Part shown: in pieces, positions 8,687 to 16,107 of the stretch
Layout of the letters: every line of letters begins with the position of its first letter
How positions within the stretch are numbered: the first letter of the stretch is position 1
Assembly: GCA_025055255.1 (NCBI GenBank)
Contig: JANWYI010000032.1
Location: forward strand, 1-42,136
Direction: 5' to 3'
DNA length: 42,136 nucleotides
From: Anaerolineae bacterium
GTDB lineage: Bacteria; Chloroflexota; Anaerolineae; Aggregatilineales; UBA2796
The notes under the pieces: model-generated
The model's input: the letters and a program-made list of their open reading frames with translations, nothing else
What the model was told of the DNA's origin: nothing
The model's database searches: none
Position numbers and translations under genes: made by a program

Positions 8687-10630
8687 ATGGCTGAAACACA
8701 GAAATTTCCGCAAACGCGCCGTGTGCAAGGCGGCGATAGCGCTGTCGGCAAGACACTCAATAATCGCTACCACATCACAGCTGTTTTGGGTGTGGGCGGC
8801 ATGGGCATGGTCTATCTGGCGCGCGATAGAAACTTCCCCGATGTGACGCATTACGTAGCGGTCAAAGAGATGCAAAATACGCTGACCGACCCGCACCAGC
8901 GCCAAACTATGGTCGAGCAGTTTGAGCGTGAGATTAACATCCTCGCTACACTGAAGCATCCTGCTATTCCACAAATCATTGACCGCTTCACAATCCAAGA
9001 CCGCATTTACTTGGTCATGGAATACATTCGTGGCAAAGACCTTGAGGCGTATCTCTCAACCTTAGCGGACTTTGTGCCTGTTGAGGTCGTCGTGCGCTGG
9101 GCAATCGAAATCTGCGACGTGCTGCACTATCTGCACAGCCAAACACCGCCAATCATCTTCCGTGACCTGAAGCCTTCCAACATTATGATTGACGAGCATG
9201 GCAGAGTGCGCCTGATTGACTTCGGTATTGCCCGCAAGTTCCAAGAAAACTTGCCTGCTGTGACTCAGATCGGCACGGAAGGCTACGCGCCGCCTGAGCA
9301 ATATCGTGGCAGGGCGACGCCACTCAACGATATCTACTCGCTCGGCGCGACCCTGCATCATATCCTAACGCGCAAAGACCCGCGCCTTGAGCCGCAGTTC
9401 AGCTTTAAGGAACGTCCGATCAAGCAATATAATCCTAAGGTGCCTGACGCACTCGTCCAAATTGTCATGCGCGCCCTTGAGTACAATCCCGAAGCGCGCT
9501 TCCAGACCGTTGATGAAATGAAACAGGCGCTGATAGCTGTAGAGCGCAGCTTGCACGCGCCGCAGGGCATGGCGGCGCCTCTCAGCACGCTGCACTTGGG
9601 CAGTGCCAGCGCAGGTACAGTAGCTTGGGGCGGCAGCGCTGAGTTACAAGCTAGCCAGCTCGTCTGGAAGTTCCAGTGTGAAGATGAAATCCGCGGCACA
9701 CCTACTCTGAAAGACGGCGTGGTTTACGTCGGCGTTTACGATAACAACTTGTATGCCATCAACGCGCTCGACGGCAAGTTCCGTTGGAAGTTCGCCACAG
9801 AAGGCGGCATTGCTACCACGCCTGTTGTGATTTCAGAAGAAAATCTAGTCCTGTTTGGCTCACAAGATAAGGTCTTCTACGCAGTTGATGCACGCACAGG
9901 TAGACTGGCATGGTCGTACGCCACAGAAGCGCCGATTCGCTCCTCACCTGTGGTGCAGCACGGAGTAGTTTTCTTCGGGAATGACCGTGGCATTCTGTAT
10001 GCCTTGCGCTTCAATGCTATCAACCGAACTCTGGCTTGGAAGTACGATTGCGGCTCACCGATACGTGCTCGTCCTTGTGTCCACCAGAATTTTGTGATCG
10101 TGCCGACTGAGGCAGGCGATGTTGTCTGCTTGGATTTGGGCAACAACGTCAAATGGCGCTTTAACAAGCCCAAGCGTCCTGTCTACTCATCGCCTGTGGT
10201 GTATGATGGCGTAGTCTACTTTGGTTGCATGGATATGCATCTGTATGGCGTGGACTTGCAGAATGGCTGGGGCGTCTGGCGGCAGCGTCTAGGCGGACGG
10301 ATCGTCGGTACGCCGCTGATTGTCGGCAAGAATGTCTACATCGGCTGCGATGACAACATCATGTATGCGCTAGAGCTCGGCTCAAATCGTCCGCCGTTGT
10401 GGAAGTTCACCACAGAAGGGCAGATTGTCAGCTCGCCCGTCTTTGCTAACGGCGCGATTTACTTCGGCAGCGGCGACGGATGCGTCTACAGTGTGGAAAC
10501 GCGCAAAGGGCAACAGCGCTGGAAGTTCGAGACAGGCGGTCCGATCACATCATCAGGCGTTATCTCAGAGAATCCGAATCTGTTGTATATTGGATCAACT
10601 GACAAGCATTTGTATGCACTTAATCTCTAA
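8687..10630 (+). CDS. Ser/Thr protein kinase with C-terminal PQQ-type beta-propeller
   Basis: Residues about 28-280 are a PknB-like (Hanks-type) kinase: Gly-loop GVGGMGMVY (35-43), ATP-anchoring Lys60, helix-C Glu82, catalytic loop FRDLKPSN (158-165, Asp160), DFG at 178-180 and APPEQY in the activation segment. The usual HRD is FRD, which still keeps the RD pair and all catalytic residues, so activity is expected. After a short linker (about 285-325) at least six repeats of the type VVYVGVYDNNLYAI / WKF form a PQQ/pyrrolo-quinoline-like propeller to the C-terminus (647 aa). No transmembrane helix is visible between them, so the propeller is probably cytoplasmic, perhaps as a ligand or protein sensor. 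It heads an operon with PP2C, J-vWA, FHA and response-regulator genes. No strong ribosome binding site is seen. Confidence 0.95.
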   Translation: MAETQKFPQTRRVQGGDSAVGKTLNNRYHITAVLGVGGMGMVYLARDRNFPDVTHYVAVKEMQNTLTDPHQRQTMVEQFEREINILATLKHPAIPQIIDRFTIQDRIYLVMEYIRGKDLEAYLSTLADFVPVEVVVRWAIEICDVLHYLHSQTPPIIFRDLKPSNIMIDEHGRVRLIDFGIARKFQENLPAVTQIGTEGYAPPEQYRGRATPLNDIYSLGATLHHILTRKDPRLEPQFSFKERPIKQYNPKVPDALVQIVMRALEYNPEARFQTVDEMKQALIAVERSLHAPQGMAAPLSTLHLGSASAGTVAWGGSAELQASQLVWKFQCEDEIRGTPTLKDGVVYVGVYDNNLYAINALDGKFRWKFATEGGIATTPVVISEENLVLFGSQDKVFYAVDARTGRLAWSYATEAPIRSSPVVQHGVVFFGNDRGILYALRFNAINRTLAWKYDCGSPIRARPCVHQNFVIVPTEAGDVVCLDLGNNVKWRFNKPKRPVYSSPVVYDGVVYFGCMDMHLYGVDLQNGWGVWRQRLGGRIVGTPLIVGKNVYIGCDDNIMYALELGSNRPPLWKFTTEGQIVSSPVFANGAIYFGSGDGCVYSVETRKGQQRWKFETGGPITSSGVISENPNLLYIGSTDKHLYALNL

Positions 10631-10654
10631 TCAGGCAAAGTTAGGAATACTGTC

Positions 10655-11635
10655 ATGAGCTTTTTGCGCCGCCTCTTCCACGCCCGTTCTGAGTCGGAGC
10701 CGAACCAGAGTCATTCTGCTCCGCCTGCAGCTGAGACGCAAGCGTCTGACTCGGCGCAGCCTGCTGACCCGTCTGTCTCATCAGCGTCCCTTGCTACGAC
10801 CAAACTTGCACCAGAAGAGCTTGGTGTTACGCGAAAAGATATGTCGTACATCGTGCCATTTGTGGCGCCGCCGAGCAAGCATCTCCTTTACGGTCTGAGC
10901 AGCCACAAAGGCATGGTGCGTGCTAACAACCAAGATGCGTCGTTTGCCTTGCTCAGCGCGCAGCAAGGCGCCTCTGAAGCACCAGATTTTGGTCTATTCG
11001 TGGTGGCAGATGGCATGGGCGGGCATGAGCATGGCGAGCGTGCCTCAGCGCTGGCAGTGCGCGTGATAAGCCAGTACCTGATCCAAAACTTCTTCTTAAA
11101 GCGCTTGGCAGGTGAAGAAGACCTATACATCGGCGAGATACTGACTGAGGCGCTGACGAAAGCAAATGAAGCTGTCGCCAGAGAGACGCCTGAAGGCGGT
11201 ACGACAGTTACGGCAGCAGTGATTCAGGGCACGATTGCTTACTTTGCTCATGTAGGCGATTGTCGCGCTTACTCCATCTTGCCTGACGGTATCATTCAGC
11301 TCACCAAAGACCACTCGCTCGTTCAGCGCTTAATTGACCTTGACCATCTCACGCCTGATGAAGCCGCTGTACATCCACAGCGCAATGTGCTTTATCGCGC
11401 TGTTGGGCAACATGAGAGCCTAGAAGTTGATAGCTTCATGAAGCCGCTGCAGGATGGCTCACGCCTGTTGTTATGCAGCGACGGTCTGTGGAGTCTGGTG
11501 GATGAGGAGCGCATACGGCAAATTGTGAATAACGCCAACACGCCACAGAACGCTTGTGATCAACTGGTTGAGCTCGCTAACCAGAAAGGCGGCAGCGATA
11601 ACATAACGGTCATTTTGGTTCAACTGCCTGGATAA
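10655..11635 (+). CDS. PP2C-family Ser/Thr protein phosphatase
   Basis: After about 75 residues of low-complexity Ser/Pro/Ala sequence, a complete PPM/PP2C domain follows: [37 protein letters not shown] and GGSDNITV. These contain the Asp residues that bind the two catalytic metals. There is no membrane segment, so it should be soluble and act on proteins phosphorylated by the kinase 24 bases upstream. The AGGA about 8 bases before the ATG supports the start. The kinase-phosphatase pairing in one operon is the classic arrangement for reversible control of a shared target; the FHA protein two genes on is a candidate reader of the phosphothreonine mark. Confidence 0.94.
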   Translation: MSFLRRLFHARSESEPNQSHSAPPAAETQASDSAQPADPSVSSASLATTKLAPEELGVTRKDMSYIVPFVAPPSKHLLYGLSSHKGMVRANNQDASFALLSAQQGASEAPDFGLFVVADGMGGHEHGERASALAVRVISQYLIQNFFLKRLAGEEDLYIGEILTEALTKANEAVARETPEGGTTVTAAVIQGTIAYFAHVGDCRAYSILPDGIIQLTKDHSLVQRLIDLDHLTPDEAAVHPQRNVLYRAVGQHESLEVDSFMKPLQDGSRLLLCSDGLWSLVDEERIRQIVNNANTPQNACDQLVELANQKGGSDNITVILVQLPG

Positions 11636-11677
11636 GTCTACTCTTGGCTGAGACAGTCTGCGATTGAGAATGTCAGT

Positions 11678-13132
11678 ATGTCTGACTTATACGCTGTGCT
11701 AGGTGTGTCGCCAGAAGCCTTTGAAGACGACATTCGCCGTGCGTATCGTGCTGCCGCACGCCGCTTACATCCTGATGTTAATCCGCATCGCGGCGCAGCT
11801 AGTCAATTTCGAGAGATTACAGCAGCCTATGAAGTTCTCGGCGATGCCGTAGAGCGCGCTAGGTACGATCAGAAGCGCCGCCAGCAACCGCCTGAAAACC
11901 AGTATTTCACCCTCAAAGTGACGCCTAGCTCGCGGATTGTGCCTGTCTTGAGCGAGCCGCAAGTGCTGTACTTGTTGGTCGAGCTGGTGCCTGACTTCTC
12001 ACTGACTGCCACAAACGCGCACTTGAACCTGACACTGGTAATAGACCACAGCACGTCAATGAACGGTTTGCGGCTGGAGCGCACTAAAGTTGCTGCACAT
12101 CGCTTGATTGACCAGCTGACAGCTAACGATGTCCTTTCAGTTATCGCCTTCAGCGACCGCGCTGAAGTCCTTGTGCAGGCGGCGCCGCTGACCGATAAAA
12201 ATGCGGCTAAGGCGATGATCACAACGCTTCAGGCAAGCGGTAGCACAGAAATATATCAGGGCTTGCAAGCAGCTTATGAGCAAAATCGGCGCTACGCAAG
12301 CAAGAACTTTGCCAACCATATCATCCTCATCACAGATGGACGCACTTATGGTGACGAGGAAGATAGCCTTGCGCTTGCCCAACGCTGTGTCGCTGAAGGC
12401 ATCGGTATCAGCGCCATGGGGATTGGTGAGGAGTGGAACGACGCCTTCCTTGATCGTCTTGCCAGCACGACAGGCGGCACGTCACACTACATCAATTCGC
12501 CGAACGTAGTGCAACGTTTTTTGGAAGAGCGCTTACGCCTGCTCGGACAAGCCATTGTTGAGCGTGTGACGCTCTCTCTAGCGCCTGATCCCGACGTGAC
12601 CGTTGAAAACGCTTTCCGCCTCTCGCCGAGCGCGCAGCCGCTCTCACATGAGAGCGATCCGCTGATGATCGGGCAAATTTTGCCGCGCCTGAGTACGTCG
12701 GTCATCCTCACCTTGCAGTTACCACCAATTCCACAGCCCGGCTTTCGCAGCTTGATACGCCTTGCGGCGAGCGGCGATGTTCTGTGGAACAACCGCGGCG
12801 CCTATCAAGCAGTAGCGGATATCTCTATTGAGGCAATGGTCAAGCCGCCTGCTGAAGAACGTCCAATGGTTATTCTGGACGCGCTTAGCAAGCTCTCGCT
12901 CTATCGCATTCAGCAAAAAGCGGCTGAGGCAGCAGCACGTGGTGACATCCGTGAGGCGACACGCAAGCTGGAAACTGTGGCGACGCGCCTACTGGAAAGC
13001 GGACAAACTGAGCTCGCTAATGTTGCCATGGCAGAAGCGCGTCGTCTCTCCAGCACGCGCACTCTTTCCGAAGAAGTACATAAGGCGCTAAAATATGGAA
13101 CACGTCGCCTCTTGCTGCCTTCGGGAGAGTGA
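11678..13132 (+). CDS. J-domain / von Willebrand factor A fusion protein
   Basis: Residues 1-66 are a J domain with an intact HPD triad (31-33) in RRLHPDVNP, so it should stimulate an Hsp70 ATPase. After a beta-rich linker, a vWA domain spans about 115-290 with a complete MIDAS: DHSTSM (Asp123, Ser125, Ser127), Thr190 in GSTEIYQ and Asp220 in ITDGRT. The C-terminal third (about 300-484) is a beta region followed by helices (KAAEAAARGDIREATRKLE), like the tail of YfbK/TerY-type and inter-alpha-trypsin-like vWA proteins. There is no signal peptide or membrane helix, so it is cytoplasmic. It sits 42 bases after the PP2C gene. I do not know a characterised protein with this J-vWA order; it would link a Mg-dependent adhesion module to chaperone recruitment. 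Confidence 0.9.
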   Translation: MSDLYAVLGVSPEAFEDDIRRAYRAAARRLHPDVNPHRGAASQFREITAAYEVLGDAVERARYDQKRRQQPPENQYFTLKVTPSSRIVPVLSEPQVLYLLVELVPDFSLTATNAHLNLTLVIDHSTSMNGLRLERTKVAAHRLIDQLTANDVLSVIAFSDRAEVLVQAAPLTDKNAAKAMITTLQASGSTEIYQGLQAAYEQNRRYASKNFANHIILITDGRTYGDEEDSLALAQRCVAEGIGISAMGIGEEWNDAFLDRLASTTGGTSHYINSPNVVQRFLEERLRLLGQAIVERVTLSLAPDPDVTVENAFRLSPSAQPLSHESDPLMIGQILPRLSTSVILTLQLPPIPQPGFRSLIRLAASGDVLWNNRGAYQAVADISIEAMVKPPAEERPMVILDALSKLSLYRIQQKAAEAAARGDIREATRKLETVATRLLESGQTELANVAMAEARRLSSTRTLSEEVHKALKYGTRRLLLPSGE

Positions 13133-13152
13133 GTTCTGGGAGAGGCTTCCTT

Positions 13153-13662
13153 ATGAAAATATGTCCTTATTGCGCTTATAGCAACCGTGAAGGCGTGCTT
13201 TTCTGCGAGGAATGCGGGCAAATCCTTTACACAGAGCAGGAAACAACTCCTTCGACCAAGCGCTTGCCGCCCGGCACAGGCGGCGTGAGCGCCAAGGGCG
13301 GTTGGGGAACTGCGCGCTTCAATCCCTCAGCAACAATTCTGCTGCAAATCCGCGACAATCCAACGCCAATTGAAATTGTGCCGCAGCAGGAGACTATCAT
13401 TGGTCGCTATGACGGCAGCACTGCCTCTACGCCGACCATTGACTTGACGCCTTACGGCGCTTACGAGAATGGCGTCTCGCGCATTCACGCCGCCATTCGG
13501 CGTGGCGAGGACACGCTCACACTAGTGGATTTGGGCAGCGTGAACGGCACACATCTCAACGGGCAGCGTCTGATCCCGAATCAGCCACGCGTGCTGCGCG
13601 ACGGCGATGAAATCCGACTTGGCAAGCTCGTCTGCCATATCTACTTCAAGACCAGTAACTGA
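13153..13662 (+). CDS. Zinc-ribbon and FHA domain protein
   Basis: The N-terminus has two Cys pairs, MKICPYC and FCEECG (Cys4, 7, 18, 21), forming a zinc ribbon. After a short linker, residues about 60-165 are a forkhead-associated domain: IIGRYDG with the conserved GR, a SRIH segment in GVSRIHAAI, and NGTHLNG. These are the phosphothreonine-binding positions. It should bind phosphorylated partners of the local kinase. I chose the ATG at 13153 because GGGAGAGG lies 8 bases upstream. A GTG at 13129 overlapping the previous stop (GTGA) would add 8 residues but has poor spacing to a binding site. Length is 169 residues. The protein is cytoplasmic and follows the J-vWA gene by 20 bases. Confidence 0.92.
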   Translation: MKICPYCAYSNREGVLFCEECGQILYTEQETTPSTKRLPPGTGGVSAKGGWGTARFNPSATILLQIRDNPTPIEIVPQQETIIGRYDGSTASTPTIDLTPYGAYENGVSRIHAAIRRGEDTLTLVDLGSVNGTHLNGQRLIPNQPRVLRDGDEIRLGKLVCHIYFKTSN

Positions 13663-13675
13663 GAAAGGCTTGTAA

Positions 13676-13915
13676 ATGGCTTACACACTCTACATCCACC
13701 TGATCCAAGACCCGCCACTTCTAGTTGACGTGGACGAACTGCCCTCGCCTAGTGATACACTGATCATCGGGCGTAATCCGCGCACACGCGACGGCAAGGA
13801 TTATCAGAATATCCTGCCTGAGGTGACAACGGTTATCTTTCCGCTCACGCGCATCAGCTTCATTGAGCTGATGCCCGATCAGGAAAGCCCGACGCTCATG
13901 CCCTTCCGCGACTGA
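13676..13915 (+). CDS. Small protein of unknown function in the signalling operon (79 aa)
   Basis: It lies 13 bases after the FHA gene, with GAAAGG upstream of the ATG, and reads as a compact acidic protein with alternating hydrophobic strands. TLIIGRNPRTRDGK resembles the first conserved strand-turn of an FHA domain (IGR). The later NILPEVTTVIFPLTRISFIEL does not carry the SxxH or NG motifs, so phosphopeptide binding is not expected by the usual rules. The codon pattern and tight spacing make a real gene likely. I do not recognise the family. It could be a degenerate FHA-like partner or an adaptor for the adjoining proteins. Confidence 0.75.
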   Translation: MAYTLYIHLIQDPPLLVDVDELPSPSDTLIIGRNPRTRDGKDYQNILPEVTTVIFPLTRISFIELMPDQESPTLMPFRD

Positions 13916-13936
13916 GCGCGAGAAAGTGTGTACGCT

Positions 13937-14713
13937 ATGACCAGTAAGCCGCCTACTGGTAGTAAAGCACCTTCTGCGCCGCGCGAGCGCCTGCGCGTCC
14001 TCGTAGTGGATGATGAGCCGCGCATGATCGGCTTTATTCGCATGAATCTTGAGCTAGAAGGCTTTCAGGTCATCGAGGCTACCGACGGCATTCGTGCCTT
14101 AGAGGCAATCCGTACGCAACTACCGGACATCGTCTTGTTGGACGTGATGATGCCAAACCTAGACGGTTTTGAGACGCTGCGGATGCTGCGCGAGTTCTCC
14201 AATTTGCCTGTCATCATGCTGACGGCAAAAGGCGAGGAAGATGACAAGGTCAAAGGCTTAGAGCTGGGCGCTGATGACTACATCACCAAGCCGTTCGGTC
14301 CGCGTGAGCTCTCCAGCCGCATTCGCGCTGTGCTACGCCGCGCCGAGAGCGCTGCAGCGACGCCTGAGCGCGCCATTTTGAAGATTGACGACCGTCTAAG
14401 CGTGGACTTCAATCGGCGTGCCGTGATCGTCAACGGCGAGCTGATCAAGCTGCGTCCAACTGAGTTCCGTCTGCTCTACCATTTGATCGAAAACGCAGGC
14501 TGGACGGTCACGCACGAACAGATTCTCGCCAAAGTCTGGGGCTATGAATACCGTGACGAGACGCACTATGTTAGGCTGTACGTCAACTACCTGCGCGAGA
14601 AAATCGAGGAAGACCCAGCACATCCGAAGTACATCTTGACTGAGCGCGGCGTCGGCTACCGCTTTGTAGATTTCAAGCGCGAGTTGCAAGGTCAGAGTGG
14701 CGCTAGTGGTTAG
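13937..14713 (+). CDS. OmpR/PhoB-type response regulator
   Basis: After a short Ser/Pro-rich N-terminus the receiver domain begins at RVLVVDDEP (Asp25, Asp26), with phospho-acceptor Asp69 in VLLDVMMP, a Thr in MLTAKG and Lys in ITKPFG. The C-terminal winged-helix domain has [11 protein letters not shown] and [14 protein letters not shown], ending in RGVGYRF, which is the OmpR family signature. It binds DNA as a dimer when phosphorylated. No histidine kinase is adjacent; the neighbours are a Ser/Thr kinase and phosphatase, so it may receive input from a distant sensor or be modified on Ser/Thr. ATG 13937 is preferred to GTG 13928 on spacing to GAGAAAG. It overlaps the 3' end of the convergent rdgB by 11 bases. 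Confidence 0.94.
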   Translation: MTSKPPTGSKAPSAPRERLRVLVVDDEPRMIGFIRMNLELEGFQVIEATDGIRALEAIRTQLPDIVLLDVMMPNLDGFETLRMLREFSNLPVIMLTAKGEEDDKVKGLELGADDYITKPFGPRELSSRIRAVLRRAESAAATPERAILKIDDRLSVDFNRRAVIVNGELIKLRPTEFRLLYHLIENAGWTVTHEQILAKVWGYEYRDETHYVRLYVNYLREKIEEDPAHPKYILTERGVGYRFVDFKRELQGQSGASG

Positions 14714-15332
14714 GCGAAATGCTTTGCGCTGACAGATTTAACATGGTCAGCAAGAGCGGCTTTAGCTTAGCGAGCGCTTTGCCGCGATGACTGACCGCGT
14801 CCTTTTCCTCAGGCGAGAGCTCTGCCACTGTGCGCCCATCAGGCAAGAGGAAGATCGGATCGTAGCCGAAGCCGTGCGTACCGCGCGCTGAAAAAGCGAT
14901 ATGACCTTCCAAGCGTCCCTCTGCTGTTGACGTGAGTGCACCGTCATGCAACGGCAACACAACTGCCACAACACAGATAAAGCGTGCCGTGCGCCGCTCA
15001 AATGGCACACCCTCAAGCGCAGCCAGTAACTTAGCGTTGCGCGCCTCAGCTGTCGGCGCGTAGCGCGCCGAATGAACGCTCGGTGCCCCATTCAGCGCGT
15101 CTACCATCAAGCCTGAGTCGTCAGCCAGTGTCATCAGCCCTGTCTGCGCGCTGTAGGCATGTGCCTTGAGCAGCGCATTTGCCTCAAAAGTCTCGCCTGT
15201 CTCAGCGACCTCAGGCACAGCTTGCGGCAAGTCGGCGAGAGAGCGCAAAACAACGGGCAAACCTGCCAGCAAGCGCTGATACTCGCGCAGTTTGCCCGTG
15301 TTTGTGGTCGCCACCAACAGTTCTACCGTCAC
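14703..15332 (-). CDS. rdgB: XTP/dITP diphosphatase (RdgB/HAM1 family)
   Basis: The protein opens with [15 protein letters not shown], the substrate-binding N-terminus of HAM1 pyrophosphatases. It continues with TLADDSGL (metal-binding Asp pair), [10 protein letters not shown] and VSHRGKAL at the C-terminus. It hydrolyses ITP, dITP and XTP to monophosphates and pyrophosphate and so keeps deaminated purines out of DNA and RNA. The 209-residue length is normal. The start is a GTG whose last two bases overlap the TGA of the upstream LysM gene (GTGA), implying translational coupling. That is an odd pairing of a housekeeping enzyme with a secreted wall protein. Confidence 0.95.
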   Translation of the reverse strand: MTVELLVATTNTGKLREYQRLLAGLPVVLRSLADLPQAVPEVAETGETFEANALLKAHAYSAQTGLMTLADDSGLMVDALNGAPSVHSARYAPTAEARNAKLLAALEGVPFERRTARFICVVAVVLPLHDGALTSTAEGRLEGHIAFSARGTHGFGYDPIFLLPDGRTVAELSPEEKDAVSHRGKALAKLKPLLLTMLNLSAQSISPNH

Positions 15333-15964
15333 GGACGCGGATTGACCACAAAGTTAAAACCGTAGAAGCCTGAGCCACGCGCGCGCACTAGAATTGAGAA
15401 TGAGCCGCCGCGTAATGGCACGCCGCCGACTTCCGCAGGGATAGTGAAGGGCGCGCTGAACGTGCCATCAGCATTCACGGTTGCTGTGCCAGAGGCGACT
15501 GGTGGATAGACAGGTGGCACGCCGGGAATGCGCGGCGCAATGAAGATATCTACTGTTGAGTTGCCCGGAAAGCGCACGCCGTTGATCACAATCGTATCGC
15601 CAATGCCTGCTGTGCGCGTATTGAAGCTGATCGCAGGGAAGACGCCGGGCGGCGGATAATAAACCGCCGGCGGTACAACTGGCGGCGTCGGCACGACCAC
15701 TGGCGGTGCATCAGGTCGCGGCGGGATGCATAGGATTTGCCCTGCGCGGATGTAGTTCGGATTCGGCAAGCCGTTATAGCGCTGCAGCACTGTCCAGCTG
15801 TAGCCGTACGTCAGACCAATGCGGAACAGATTCTCGCCGGGACGCACCACATGAACAATTGCACAGGCTTGCGCTTGGACAGGCATCGGCGCACTCAAAC
15901 CAAGCGCGACGCTGACAACGGTTAAAGCAATTAGAAGACTGGAAAGCCTACGAAAACGGCTCAT
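15329..15964 (-). CDS. Secreted LysM-domain protein
   Basis: The ATG at 15964 is preceded by AAAGGA at good spacing and gives a 211-residue protein with a standard signal peptide (RFRR, hydrophobic core, APMPVQAQA). Mature residues about 36-80 form a LysM module (VHVVRPGENLFRIG ... IRAGQILCIP), expected to bind peptidoglycan or other GlcNAc polymers. A Pro/Val linker follows, then a C-terminal beta domain resembling an IPT/Ig-like fold (GDTIVINGVRF). It is probably exported and attached to cell-wall material or the cell surface. A longer reading from 16036 is possible but lacks a signal sequence at its own start. Chloroflexota vary in wall composition, so the ligand is uncertain. Confidence 0.9.
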   Translation of the reverse strand: MSRFRRLSSLLIALTVVSVALGLSAPMPVQAQACAIVHVVRPGENLFRIGLTYGYSWTVLQRYNGLPNPNYIRAGQILCIPPRPDAPPVVVPTPPVVPPAVYYPPPGVFPAISFNTRTAGIGDTIVINGVRFPGNSTVDIFIAPRIPGVPPVYPPVASGTATVNADGTFSAPFTIPAEVGGVPLRGGSFSILVRARGSGFYGFNFVVNPRP

Positions 15965-16107
15965 TCGAAGAATCCTTTCAAGGCGAGGCGAAAACATACG
16001 CTCAGCGCAAGGACATGCTGTCCACATGCTTCTCATAGTCTATGCCAGTCTTGCCAAATGCGCTAGTTAGCCATTTCGTCTTTCTAACCAGATTCGCACA
16101 ATGCTGA

